A stretch of 64,000 nt of DNA from positions 6,386,001-6,450,000 of the forward strand of contig NC_088323.1 in the NCBI RefSeq assembly GCF_910592395.1, read 5' to 3'. The stretch's first letter is position 1; every line of letters starts with the position of its first letter. Positions 33,265 through 47,300 of the stretch are shown piece after piece. Source of the DNA: Lineus longissimus (lineage: Eukaryota > Nemertea > Pilidiophora > Heteronemertea > Lineidae). The notes beneath the pieces were generated by a model. It ran no database searches and was not told the DNA's origin. It worked only from the letters and a program-made list of their open reading frames with translations. The position numbers and the translations under genes are program-made.

Positions 33265-34300
33265 AAATGGCCAGGGCCATTGTGCTCACCTCATGTGGAG
33301 GAAAGATGGATAAAGAGCATGGTATTGTGTCATGTAGTGTTAGGTTTGATGTAGGTCCAAGCAATTACAATTTCCCCAAAATGGCCAATTTACAGTACAT
33401 TCGACCTCTGTGACCTTGAAAAGTAGGTCAAATCAAAGAAGACCCGGGTGACACATTGAATGGTTGTTAGAATTAGATGTACCTATGATATAAAATTGGT
33501 GACAATCGGGCAAGTCATTACTAGGAATAATGGCATTTTGAAGAATTTAGGATTTGGCCCCCTCCCTGGAGGCCAAACGGCAAATCAGATCGCACCAAAC
33601 TTCGGTACCTGAGATCACCTGACCAAGGGGTACATGTGTACTTAATTTGTGATCAATAGTCATTGCAGTTAAGAAACGTGCCATAGTTACGGCCTGACGG
33701 CGAATTTACGCCATTTGACCTCTGTGACCTTGACAAGAAGGTCAAATTAAAAACCTGTGTGACATATACTGTATGGTGGTTAGATGTACCCATGATATCA
33801 AATTGGTGGCAATCGGGCAAGAAGTTAAGGAATAATCACATTTTTAAGGTTTTTGGATTTTGCCCCCTGGTGGTCAAATGGTGAATCATATTGGACCAAA
33901 CTTCGGTCCCTGAGATCACCTGACTAAGGGGTAAATGTGTACCAAATTTGGTATCAATAGTCATTGCAGTTTAGAAACGTGCCATCGTTACATCCTAACG
34001 GCCAATTTACACCATTTGACCTCTGTGACCTTGAAAAGGAGGTCAAATCAAAAACCCGGAGGATATATGATGCACCTTTGCTAGAAGTACCTACCATATT
34101 TTTTTCAAAATTTCCCGACTACTATTAAGGGAGATATTGCATATTTTCACTTTTAACGTTTGGCCCCCTGGTGGCCAAACCATGAAACGAATCGGACCGA
34201 AACTTGGTCTCCAAGGTGTCATTACATAAGGGTACATGTGTACCGAGTTTCAACTCAATAGCTCTAACAGTTACGAAACGTGCCCTGCTAACGGACGACG

Positions 34301-34341
<41 letters not shown>

Positions 34342-34397
34342 ACGACGGACGCCACGGTATGGGATAAGCTCACCTCTGCTAAGAGGTGAGCTAAAAA
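33265..34397 (+). mobile_element. ~1.1-kb dispersed non-autonomous element, copy 2
   Basis: Nearly identical to the copy at 15536-16655 from ATGGCCAGGGCC to the terminal hairpin and TAAAAA. The (ACG)n tract spans about 34296-34346. Perfect DR3 blocks (TGACCTctgTGACCT) start at 33716 and 34017. It is intergenic. Confidence 0.9.
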
Positions 34398-37054
34398 CAC
34401 CTTCAGTTCAGAAGATGTAAGGTAAAGTGGTACAATTCTAGCACCTTCAGTGCCGAAAAGAACTGGCAGTACACATTATGGTATACAGAGGCTACAACTG
34501 AACCAGGGTTACAATTGTACCACCTTACCTTACATTCTGCCTTGCAGGGGTAGGCAAGCCCAATATATGCATCCAAGCATTGGGGGTGAATAAGAGGTTA
34601 ACAGGTGCAAGAGCAAAGCCAGGGGACAGAAAACCTCTTCTCGAGTTGCAGGTCAGTATCAAATTGAGACCTCCTTCATATTGTGGACTGATGACATTCA
34701 CTAGTATATTAAGCATGGGGCTAAAAGTGTGGTAGATTTCACAGTTTAGAGGAAAGCGTTGCTGAACCTATCAGAAATAGGAATTATGACAGTACTCCTG
34801 CTGAAAATAGTCAATGGGAAACAGGAATACGAGTGATACCAACCAAGATCTTACAGCATTGACTTGAATGACTACATGCGAGTCGAGTTAATAAGCCAGA
34901 CTCTCGAAGACTCAATCATCATTACGATAACAACTATGTTTCAGTGTGTGGAGCTGTGAACATGGAACATGCAAGTATGAATTCACTCGGAAACCAATTG
35001 AAATCATTTCCACTCTACAACTATTCTACATGCACGGAAAGTCGAGACCAATTCGAAAAGGAAATTCATCACTATAACAGTTGTATCAAATTGCCTACTG
35101 TGAAGCTAACTTCTAGCACTCGATAGCTTACCACTCTTACTCTAAGAGCAGTGGAATGCGTCTACAATCCAGACTACAATTCGTTTTAAATATAACCTAA
35201 ATATTTACTGCTATCACTACTTGTTAACAAAACAATTCACTCGATTCACACAATTCATTATCAACCTATCCAACACTTATGAACTTCTGTTCTCAATCCT
35301 TTCCCAGAGAGACAGCACTGCGTGATTTGAAGTCTTTTTCTAAGCGTTTGCTAGACTCACGCCCAATCTGTTGATGAATCAAATTGTTCTTAACAGCTGC
35401 TCTTCATCTCCACAAACATGATAAAGATGGTTATGATCCTAAAGTTCCTTGAGGCAATAGGTTGTTTCTGACAGCAATCTAGGACACCTCCCCCAGGCTG
35501 GGCTCAATGGTCATGGCCACCGTATTGCATGGGCAGACCTGTTGTTGGAATTGTAATCAATTTTGTAATCCAATCTTCCGATCAAATAAAATGCTTGTGA
35601 GCTTAGGCAGGATGCACCAAAAGCTCACTAGCACAAATGCAAAAAGAAAGAGAAAGGTCTGAGTTGAGAACAGAAGTCCAAACAAACCTCGATAATTCTT
35701 TGCAACGTGGACAAATTTTCATTGTTCTACACAGTCCGATACCATCAATCTATAAACCATATCAGACATCTACGCTGAGACTCTCGAATAAAAATAAGGA
35801 CCTTCTATTTACATTTTATTACTGAAATATACACTCTGAGAGAACGCAATGAAATCACTCAAATAGGGCAGGCTCAAAATAGTGTGGCTCCAACAAGCGA
35901 AATTTGAAAAGCACACAATTTTATCACTGATTTTAGATTCTAAATAACAGTTAGAAATATCTTTTTAAAAGAATTCCAAACTCGGGATTGAGAAGAATTT
36001 TTAACTTTAATAAAAACAACTTGTATCAAAAACAATAATCATTCCATTTCATGGAAATGCGGTTAAAGTTTCCCGCCAGGTAGAGACACACCATAGAACC
36101 GCCAAAATAAACATGCTGCCTAGATAGGGCCAGAACTACTGGTCCATTAACCCCCATATCCAATAGTTGGACAAGCCAACCTGCATGCAACTATACACAG
36201 TTTGGGATCACACATTCGAAACCGGAGGGGTGCAAGCCTGATATCATTCAGTGCATAGAAGGAGTGAAGTGTCACTTGTTCAGTTATAGCTAACCCCTGA
36301 AGAAACCAAATTGAGTTGGTCCAAATCTCTGGAATTAATTAGTCAACCAGTTATTTTTTAACACAAACTTTTTAAACTGTTTTACCAACAAAAATCTGGT
36401 TGAGTTCATTTTGGTTTCAACAGAATAATTCAACTGCAATATTGAGATCCCGGGTAGATTTCAATACCAGTAACACAACGTCGAAAATATTCACAGAATT
36501 CGGATGATAACACAAATCAAGTCTAAAGACATCAACCTCGTTAGCACAAAGCTTTCACACACTTGGATCGAATTCCACATTTCAGTTTGAACGCCATTTC
36601 AAAGATTTAACATTACACTTAGTACAAATCGGGTTCAATCAAACTCACTAAAATCCGCTAGCCCTCAAAGGATAGTTCAATAAACAACAGCTTAACAAAA
36701 TGGCACCTTTTCAAACACGGGGTACGACCGACAACAACCAACAAATACCCTGTTACTTGCAACACCATTATTGGTAAAATTTCGAAACGAAAACCTTCAA
36801 AAAATTCGTGGATCGTAAAAAAGATGATGTAAAAACTTCCCGCAATTTTCAAAATGTGTCTTGATAGGGGCTGTTCATTTAACAGCACCTACACACAATT
36901 TTCTAATTTGCAGTACCGGTACTATCATTCCACCCCCTTTACGCACATGCATATGTTCGTTTGAGCCCGGATTACCAGATTAAAGGATTAAATCCTCAGT
37001 GTGTTGGTGTATGCAGTCAATGACAGTGTTGACGTCACAATGCTTTACAATAAA
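34398..37054. other. Intergenic, no gene recognised
   Basis: 2.6 kb of AT-rich sequence with only short, unfamiliar ORFs. No exon-like run with conserved protein features, RNA gene or tandem repeat was noted. It could include the distal 3' UTR of the ANKRD gene. Confidence 0.45.
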
Positions 37055-38090
37055 AAATGGCCAGGGCCATTGTGCTCACCTCATGTGGAGGAAAGATGGA
37101 TAAAGAGCATGGTATTGTGTCATGTAGTGTTAGGTTTGATGTAGGTCCAAGCAATTACAATTTCCCCAAAATGGCCAATTTACATAACATTCGACCTCTG
37201 TGACCTTGAAAAGTAGGTCAAATCAAAGAAGACCCGGGTGACACATTGAATGGTTGTTAGAATTAGATGTACCTATGATATAAAATTGGTGCCAATCGGG
37301 CAAGTCATTACTAGGAATAATGGCATTTTGAAGAATTTAGGATTTGGCCCCCTCCCTGGAGGCCAAACTGCAAATCAGATCGCACCAAACTTCGGTACCT
37401 GAGATCATCTGACCAAGGGGTACATGTGTACTTAATTTGTGATCAATAGTCATTGCAGTTAAGAAACGTGCCATAGTTACGGCCTGACGGCGAATTTACG
37501 CCATTTGACCTCTGTGACCTTGACAAGAAGGTCAAATTAAAAACCTGGGTGACATATACTGTATGGTGGTTAGATGTACCCATGATATCAAATTGGTGGC
37601 AATCGGGCAAGAAGTTAAGGAATAATCACATTTTTAAGGTTTTTGGATTTTGCCCCCTGGTGGTCAAGTGGTGAATCATATTGGACCAAACTTCGGTCCC
37701 TGAGATCACCTGACTAAGGGGTAAATGTGTACCAAATTTGGTATCAATAGTCATTGCAGTTTAGAAACGTGCCATCGTTACATCCTAACGGCCAATTTAC
37801 ACCATTTGACCTCTGTGACCTTGAAAAGGAGGTCAAATCAAAAACCCGGAGGATATATGATGCACCTTTGCTAGAAGTACCTACCATATTTTTTTCAAAA
37901 TTTCCCGACTACTATTAAGGGAGATATTGCATATTTTCACTTTTAACGTTTGGCCCCCTGGTGGCCAAACCATGAAACGAATCGGACCGAAACTTGGTCT
38001 CCAAGGTGTCATTACATAAGGGTACATGTGTACCAAGTTTCAACTCAATAGCTCTAACAGTTACGAAACGTGCCCTGCTAACGGACGACG

Positions 38091-38170
<80 letters not shown>

Positions 38171-38226
38171 ACGACGGACGCCACGGTATGGGATAAGCTC
38201 ACCTCTGCTAAGAGGTGAGCTAAAAA
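37055..38226 (+). mobile_element. ~1.1-kb dispersed non-autonomous element, copy 3 (long ACG tract)
   Basis: Same element as at 15536 and 33265. It differs mainly by an (ACG)n tract expanded to ~80-90 bp (about 38093-38169). It ends 115 bp past the ANKRD stop codon, antisense to that gene, so it probably lies in or replaces the 3' UTR. Confidence 0.9.
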
Positions 38227-38340
38227 CGCAATGAAACTTCCTTTTGCCTGGAACCAATTACAACTTCAGAGTCCAAACTTAATACAGCTCTAACAACATG
38301 ATGATTGGTTTGAATGTGATTTCACTCTGTGGCTTGTCCC

Positions 38341-41300
38341 TCAGTAAAACTCGGAGTCTGAGCTCTGAAGAGATCCAGGTCTTTCTTTCAAGTCTGGTTG
38401 GCTGCCTTCTAAACTGTCGAGATTATCTGGAACGTCTGTTGCATTTTCGTCACAAATTTTGCCTGAAAAGGGAGAAAATAATACCAATTCACCACCAGGA
38501 TGACGTCGAGAACTGATAATGGATAAGAATAAGGAACTTCAGAAATGATATATATCGTAAAAGACCCCGATTGTCAGAATTGGGTACCAAATTGACCCAT
38601 TCAGTCACTTCAGCACAGATGTGTGTGGTCCCAACACTCGACCCAATTTCATATCCTGAATTATAACGGCAAAGGACGGCTACGACGAAGTTTCAAACCT
38701 ACCATTGAGTGTCACTGTGCCTCCTAGGCTTCTGCTCTTCATCATTATGGAATTGGTTCCAAACGGCATCATGTGCTCCAAGATGAGCGCCAGGCAATCT
38801 GCCACACGGTTATTCGCAGCACATGCCAACGCTGGCGTGTGTCCACAGTCGTCCACAACTAAAACACTGGCTCCTTTACTAATCAGCATCTGAACGGCAG
38901 ACACCAAGCCATTCTTCGCGGCTAAGTGTAGCGGTCTGGAAACAAGAATTTTAAAGACTTATCATACACGTATGATGATGCTGGATGAGACGCTTCATAT
39001 ACAGGTGTTATCACATATGGTTTGCTAGTGTGTCATTAGGAAAAGCAAAAATGAAGTTTTACTCACGTTTTGAGTTCTATATTTGTTTTATTCACAATCG
39101 ACTTGTCGCCTACTTTATCCAAGAGCAAGAGGGCGCCACTCTCGTCATCGAAAGCACAGGCATAGTGCAGGACGGTGTTTTTGTTTTTGTCGGTTATTGA
39201 CATGTCAGCACCATTATCCAACAGAAGTTCTGAAAGTAGAGAATACAAGCAGAGTGAAAGCAGAATTAAGGCAAATGGTTTTCTTCTTTTATTGGTTCGT
39301 CCTGACTGATCACAATTTCAGAGCATTAGTCTTGTTTGGGAACTCCCCCTCTTCCTCTGAATAGACAAGTGTGAAGTTGCATACCACTGCAGATGAAAGT
39401 CATTCAGGGGAAGTGCCTATATCTGCAGCCAGACGGGAGAAGTCCATCACAAGTTACTCACGTTTCTTACTTTAATGGGGTCATTCCTTGCACCGGCAAA
39501 GGCACCTTTTATTAACTTTCAAGACAATACCTGTGCATGTAACCTTGACTTGTTGAAGACAGACAAATTCATGAGTATCCATTCAAAAATCCTTACCTAT
39601 AGCACCACAGTTTCCATTCGCTGCTGCCAACATGAGTGGGGACCGCCCAAGTCGGTCCGTTATATTGACGTCTGCTCCGTTGCTAAGCAATAACTGTAAC
39701 GATTCACACTGCTCAGCAAACGCTGCGGCATGGACAGGAGTCCGACCCTTGTCATCTTGCGTGTTGGCGATTTTTTCTCCTAAGGTATCTAGTAATAATT
39801 CTGTACATGTATCTATTCCGTTTATCCTGTAACGATGAGATAAGAAAACTGTATGAGTTGTTGATTCAAGTCACCAGATTGCACAAGACCTATTGACCAT
39901 CCTGAAAGGTGTTTTGTGGAGGGGGAGGGGGTCTCAGTCAACAAGATTTGCCTTGATGACCCATTGATAAGACTGAAGGACAACAAGAATTTAGGCCTAG
40001 GTGGGAGCGGGCATTGTTGAAAGTCAATACACCATGTATTGGGCTAGGCCTGAATCTTTCAACATTGAGGTATGGAGCAAAATGATATTGAAAAAAAACA
40101 AACAAACAAATCTGTTGTTTCCTGCCACCCTGTTGAAAGTCAATACACCATGTATTGGGCTGGGCCTGAATCTTTCAACATTGAGGTATGGAGCAAAATG
40201 ATATTATAAAAGACAAACAAAAAAATCTATTGTTTCCTGCCACCCTGTTGAAAGTCAATACACCATGTATTGGGCTGGGCCTGAATCTTTCAACATTGAG
40301 GTATGGAGCAAAATGATATTGAAAAAAAACAAACAAACAAATCTGTTGTTTCCTGCCACCCTGTTGAAAGTCAATACACCATGTATTGGGCTGGGCCTGA
40401 ATCTTTCAACATTGAGGTATGGAGCAAAATGATATTGAAAAAAAACAAACAAACAAATCTGTTGTTTCCTGCCACCCTGTTGAAAGTCAATACACCATGT
40501 ATTGGGCTGGGCCTGAATCTTTCAACATTGAGGTATGGAGCAAAATGATATTGAAAAAAAACAAACAAACAAATCTGTTGTTTCCTGCCACCCTGTTGAA
40601 AGTCAATACACCATGTATTGGGCTGGGCCTGAATCTTTCAACATTGAGGTATGGAGCAAAATGATATTATAAAAGACAAACAAAAAAATCTATTGTTTCC
40701 TGCCACCCTCTAACGCAGAATACAGTCTTTTGAACTTACACAGCGCAATGTAGAGGTGAGAAGTTATTTCCGAAGAACTCCTTGTGCTGAGGCTGCTCGA
40801 TTAGCAACTCAACACACGTGTCGTGTCCGTTGTAACACGCCCAGTGGAGCGGTGTGTACGTCTGCCGGTCCAAGAGGTTGTCAATCGGGCCGGCTTGGAT
40901 GAGGGAGCCGAGGAGCCCGACGTGCCCGCACGCCGCTGCCAGATGTACGGCTGTGCGGCCGCGATAGTCACGTATGGAATGGTCTGCGCCGTGGTGGAGT
41001 AGCGCGTCGATGCATTCTTCATGGCCGTTGGCAGCCTGAAATGGTAATCAATGAAATGATGACATCCTTGTGCCGTGTCTTGTTCCTGATGAGAAACAAA
41101 CCTCTGATATATATGAAAGCCTAAGACAAAAGAGCCCAACACAGAGCTAAGAATGAAGACAAATACTCCGGGATAAATTTTTGTACTGAAATCAAAACTT
41201 CAGTTTAACCTAAGGGGTGAAGCCAAATTCTTCATCACTACAGAGACTCTGAGGTTTCTTTTCTACTCACTCCACGATGAAGGGCAGTCCGCCCAAACGC

Positions 41301-44300
41301 GTCCATGGCCTGAATATTAGCGCCCTGAGAGATGAGTAATAAGACTGCATCAATGTGTCCGTTGGCAACTGCGATCATGAGTGGGGTGCGATCCATCTCA
41401 TCGAGACAGTCAACAGTGTCGGGATCCTCGCAGTTCTGGATGAGTAACTTGAGACAATCAGCTTGACCATACGCAGCTGAAAAAACGGTGAGATTTGAAT
41501 TATTTCTTGACAAATTAAGACTCCTTGTGCCAGTTTGGTTAGTTTTTTGGGAACACACAGGACGACACACTCTACATTCATGTGGTCACAACGGCTAAGA
41601 CAACAGATCTGAGCTGGCAACACGATCATCCCTTCGACCAAATGAAGCATGTCAAAGGGCTAGCGAGCTTCCGGTTGATGTGACTTACCCGCCGTATGAA
41701 GTGGAGTTGCCTTCGACACACAATCTCTAGCCAAGATCGTCGCGCCAGACATGATGAGATTTTCGCAGCATTCCGTGTGACCGCGACATGCAGACAGATG
41801 GAGGGGCGTACGACCCTGATTGTCCTGAATGTCTAGGTTGATGATGTAGTTCATTAACACTTGGATGGCTTCGACGTGACCGCTGTATGCCTGAAACATA
41901 AACATAAACATAAACATTGAAAGATGAGATACAACTCATTCATACATAGGGGTTGATCAATGACCAATACCCTTCATCAAATATCTATAAGTCCATTTTT
42001 TGTGGTTTGATACTCTTAAATGTGTCAATTCTGTCAACTTACGGCTAAATGAAGGGGAGTGGTCGGTGGTGATCCAGCACCATGGCACAGGAGGTCTGTA
42101 GCTGCTAGGTCTAACAGCTGGAAATAGAAAATCTTATGATCACACAATGTTCAAACAAACATTTTACAGCCATCACCAGCTGGCACGGGGATGCCCAGTC
42201 GCCCACTGCGCTCAGTGGATGCCCTGCTGAATCTTCCACCCAGCAAACTGCGCATGAGAGTTGCCCCAAACAACGAACGAAATAAGGCTGGGAAAACGAT
42301 CGATACTGACATCGGGATGAAGAAGGGCCAAGGGATGAAGAAGTAAAGAGTTTCAGCGGGCCACCCTGCCTTTTCAAAATGTTCTCCTTTTGCCCTGCTT
42401 TTTTCATCAATGGCCACAGCATCTCCATCTCCTGCCTTTTTTAGACTGAGCCCTCTTCTGCCCTGTCTTTTCAGCTTTCAAGCCGTACCACTATGAAAGA
42501 AAATTTCTCCTCGATGGGACCCCAGATGTTTCTCTGTGAGTTTAGCCCCGTTTAATTTCAAAATGTGACAGTTCTTTCTTACCATTTCTAATGCTGTCTT
42601 ATGACCGTTGAGTGCAGCGTAATGGACGGCATTGTAACCCTCGCAATCGCGGAGACAGGCGTTTGCATCGTGGCGAAGCAGATGTTCAACAACCCTGCAG
42701 TAGAGAAAGGTTCAAATAATATAACTCCTGAGAATCCATTGGTACATTTTTGGATCCTCCAAACACCCTGATATGAAAAACTTCCAACCGAAACCGTTGT
42801 ACAAGTAATAAGACGACAACAAGAGACCCATTTAATCTACTTACTTCGCTTCTGAATCAAAAGCAGCGGCATAATGCAATGCGCTGCATCCTCTCGAATC
42901 TTGGATATTGATGTTCGTGCCGGCCGCAATCAACGACAACACAGACTGGAGATTTGTGTGAGCTGCGGCGTATTGGAGCGGAGTCCGTCCGTACGCATCT
43001 CTAATACTGAAGTCTGCCCCCGCCGATAGGAGGAAGTCCACCACTTCTACATTGCTGGAAAGTGGAATGAGAGTTTAACAGGAGGCAAGTTTATTCCGGA
43101 TTTAGTTGAGAGGAATTCTCAATATAAGCAAGGTATTATTCATGCCTGTATTATAAAGTGCCCAATTTCCATTGAACAAGGATGTGATTTAATGGGAAAT
43201 ATCCCCGAATTTGATGGAAATACAAGAAATATAGTGATAAAGGAAATGTACCGAACGGACCCCCAAAATATAGGAAACATAGGTAGAGTGGGACTCTGTC
43301 TAAACATGCAAGGCAAGACAAAGCAGCAATGCGGTTAGTACCAAGTGCTTTGCCTGAAGCTTTTAGGAATTTGTGAGATCGCCTTATATTTTTGTCATTA
43401 TGTGACATTACGCTAAGGCAGAGTGCGGTGACATCAAAAATGTCGACAGTGATCACCTGGTAGTGTCAACACCAAACCTGCAAAGGAACTAGGGGGCTTA
43501 CCCTTCACATGCAGCGGCATGCAGACATGTCCTGCTCAGCTCGTCAGCCATGTCAATCTCAAACTCGAGAGAGCTGGCCAACAGCTTCTTGACGCAGTCC
43601 AGGTAACCGTTGAGAGCGGCCAAGTGGATGGGCAGCATCCCTGCAGGCCCCTTCCTGCAAGAAGAGTACAAGAACACTCTTAGTTGGGGTGCCGAGGGAA
43701 TTATGACCTGTATTGCTCAAATTTTTACACAGTTGCATGAAACATATCGAAAGCACAAACCACATTTAAAATCAAGTTAGTAGCACATATTTCGCAGCTG
43801 AAGTCGTTGATGACCTCACAGTTGTTAAGATTTTTTTCAGTCAGACATGCACATGCTGTGACTTGTAGCAGTATTATAAGATTCACATTGGAATTTTATG
43901 ATAATATTCAATGTACAAGGTCAAGAGGACATAGACTACGAGTCATTTGGAATTTTTTAGAGCTGCTCGTTCAAAATGGTAGGAGACAAATATCAATAGT
44001 TTCATGGACAATCTTACTCAAAAGACTATTTACCTCAGCGGGTTAGCCCTGTTTGACAATAGCGTATCGATGAGTAGCTCATGGCCGTAGCGCGCTGCTA
44101 TGTGTAGCGCGGTGTTACCCGTCTTGTCGACCGCGTCCACGTCAGCACCTTTCTCGATAAGTGTTATGGCCCTGGTGAATCTGCCATGGAGTGCTGTCAT
44201 GTGGAGCGGAGTCTTGTTCTCATGGCACTGAAATATAACAGGGGATATCTCAATATGGGCGATCGTGATACATCCATCGAGGCTTTTGGAACACCAGTCC

Positions 44301-47300
44301 CACACTTGGCTTGCCTTCTGTTGATTACAAGACCTACCTTGGCATTGACGTCTGCCTTCTCGCTGACGAGTATCTCCATGCACATCGCACCATGGGTCGA
44401 CGCCGCTGCGTAATGGAGGGGAGTCTGAAATAGACAAGACAAATGAGACGTCATCCAGCTGCTTTAGATAAAGTGTGACGGCAATATGGTGTCCCAGTTA
44501 CCATGACACTAGCCTACCCGACTACCATCAATGCGCAGAGTCACTCAAAACAGAATGGCAGAGTTGAGACTGACTAAATCTGGATGATCTTTTAGAAGAA
44601 TACGACTCCTTACCTGTCCTTTGTGATTGGTGACATCCAGCAATGCTCCATGCGTGAGTAGCTCCCCCACGACAACATCTTCACCATTCAGACAAGCAAC
44701 ATGGAGGCTTGTGTTACCGTAGGCATTGACGGCATCAACCTCGACACCGAGGTCCAGGAGAAGCTGCACGGCACTGACCTTACCGCCGGCACAGGCCACG
44801 TGGAGTGGGGTGTACATCTGAAGGAGAGAGAACTCAACATTACTTAAATACCAAAGGACATTTGTTTCTGTCCTGCAAGGGTACGGCAGTTCTGGTAGAC
44901 ATGGAAACGTTTGCCAGTATCATTATACAAATATTAGCATTGTCTTTGATAGTGGAATACCCTTATTGGTTGTCTTCAACCAGTCAACTATGCAAATTTT
45001 GATAAAAGTTCCTTTCATCTTGTGTTGTACCGAACACAACTCAATTGTCATCTGACCAGCAGCACTACATCAATCAGTCCCAATCAAAATATTAAACCCA
45101 GGTCTCAGACCCCCTCAGATCTTAACCGATCCAGTAGAGAAGTTTATTTAAATCAGACTGAAAGAACTTTGACAAGGTATTCACATCTCGAAAATGTATA
45201 CCCCAGAATCTTGTGTTAATCCAAGCGCATTCCACAAGCATGTTATACTCAAGACAATCTGTAAGGCTGCATGTCCACTGACTGTTCTCTTTCGGTGTGT
45301 TTCCCTGTTTTATGTTTGGTTGTGACCTTGTGACCACACACAAAATGAACCTTCGTTAGGCTTATCGGCCGTTCCTATTTATGGTTGCACCAGGGAACAT
45401 GTCATAGAGACAAAAGAAACAACGCCACGCGAGAACAGGCTTGGATATGCAACCTTAGGACAAATTTTTAAAAGCGTTTATCGCGATATCTTTTCCATGC
45501 TATAATTTTTCTCTACATATGTCAGTAGGTATTTACACCATGTACATTTTGATTCAATTGTTCTTTAGCCTTCCACCAAAATAAGCTTCCTTTCTTCAGT
45601 AATGATTGCGATAAAGACGCATAAAATTTGGCAGTTTACCATACCAATGGCCCTGAAGCTAGCCTAGTACTCCTTAACTCAGGCTTCTACGACTATCACC
45701 CTCCAACACCTGCCAAAGGCCTATGCTGAAGCCTTTCGGGTATACCCTTAACTGTCCTCTGCAAAATCACCACAAAGCTGAAGACTCTCCAAGTATCATA
45801 AGTTCTGGGCTCGAAGAGTTAAAATAGACTGATTGCAAACTTTGTAGTGTTTTAGCAGATTTATAACTTCTGACAAAAACCTGTCAGTTTTTAACACCTG
45901 ACAAAATTGGGGAGGGAAAGAAGGGCCAAGGCCTTGAGGGGGTTTACACCTGAAACCAAACAGAAATTTGCTGGGAAGCAAAGTATGTTAAAGTGCTGTG
46001 GTTTTCATAATGAGTGTTAAGGCTGCTTGCATAAGGACTTAGGGAACGGCATGCATCCATTAAACCTTTGGTATAACCCTGAACTGTAACTTGGCCTAAT
46101 CCACATGTCTTTTGACTCCAATCAGGTGAGTCTATTGTGGCCTATGACTCTTGTTGCCTGCAATCGAATAGTTGTGCATGAACATTGCTCGCAATGGCTA
46201 TCATCTGAGTCGATTAGTTTTTCCAACAATTTAAAACTTTAGTGAAACACCATGCATTTGAAGCTTGAGCTGAACCCAAGAATGTTACATTTTTCTCAGT
46301 ACGACACAAGTTTTCCGACTCTGCAATTCGCTCAGAGAAATCAACCCAACATGCAAAGATAGTGAAGACGTTTACAGCAGATCGCTTGTCCCTGCGCGCC
46401 CCCGGAGAAGACTGACCACCGAAGGTTACCAAGATCATGAAATGAAAGGGGAGCATTCAGTAAACGAGTCCTCACCAGTGAGTTCATATAATTTTGCGCT
46501 ACGGCTAATCGGACTTGGGCCCACCGTGAGTTAGCCTAGGTGATAAAACTAGAGTTAGTGTCTAGAGGCTTATGTGCAGCAAACGATGACTCTGGTTCGT
46601 TACTGATGAATTTGAAGAGGAAAATAATCATGAGAATTATGAGATCTATAAAGAACATGTATACACATGCAGATAGATTGTGATGAGCTACATAGGCATG
46701 CATTTGAGGCCTACAATTAAGCAGACTATATCAAACCCCCCTTTTAAGTCAGTTATCTAATTTGGCCAACAAAATTATTTCTACCTTGAGCAGAGGAAAA
46801 GGTATAACACGACCATGAGCTGACTTTCTTAAACTAAGACAGGCATTCTCAATCAGTTATTTCATTAAAACTAAGATCTACACATCAGTTATCTAATGGG
46901 CCAAGAAAAGTCAGTCAAACTTGAGTAGAGGGAAAGCTACTGCTCACAATAGTCATGAATTGCCTTTCTCAAAGACGACCATTTTGATGGTGGAACTGAC
47001 ATAAACCTTGCACGCCTAACAAAAAAACAAAACAAAAAATCTTTGAAATTTGAACTTTTTTCCAGCACTCACCTGCTTATCTCGACACGTCAACTCTGCG
47101 CCGTACTTCACTAAGATTTTGATGACCTCAACGTGACCCATATAAGACGCCCAGTGGATGGCTCGCCGGTCCTTCTTGTCGAATGCATTGATTGTAGCTC
47201 CTCGCTCAAGTAATAACTGCACCATCTGCAAATTTGAGACGGGTTAGATTGGAATTCATCAGGTGACATCAGATTCAAAATTTAAAAACATAATTCTCAA

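Noticed and set aside
37915-38218. ORFs with poly-Arg or poly-Ser/Asp runs in the mobile elements and at 7190-7399
   Set aside because: They are translations of the (ACG)n/(CGT)n microsatellites inside non-coding repeats.
42111-42428. Overlapping minus-strand ORFs in an ANKRD intron
   Set aside because: Two frames are open over the same bases and the flanking exons splice cleanly past them; probably an old interspersed repeat.
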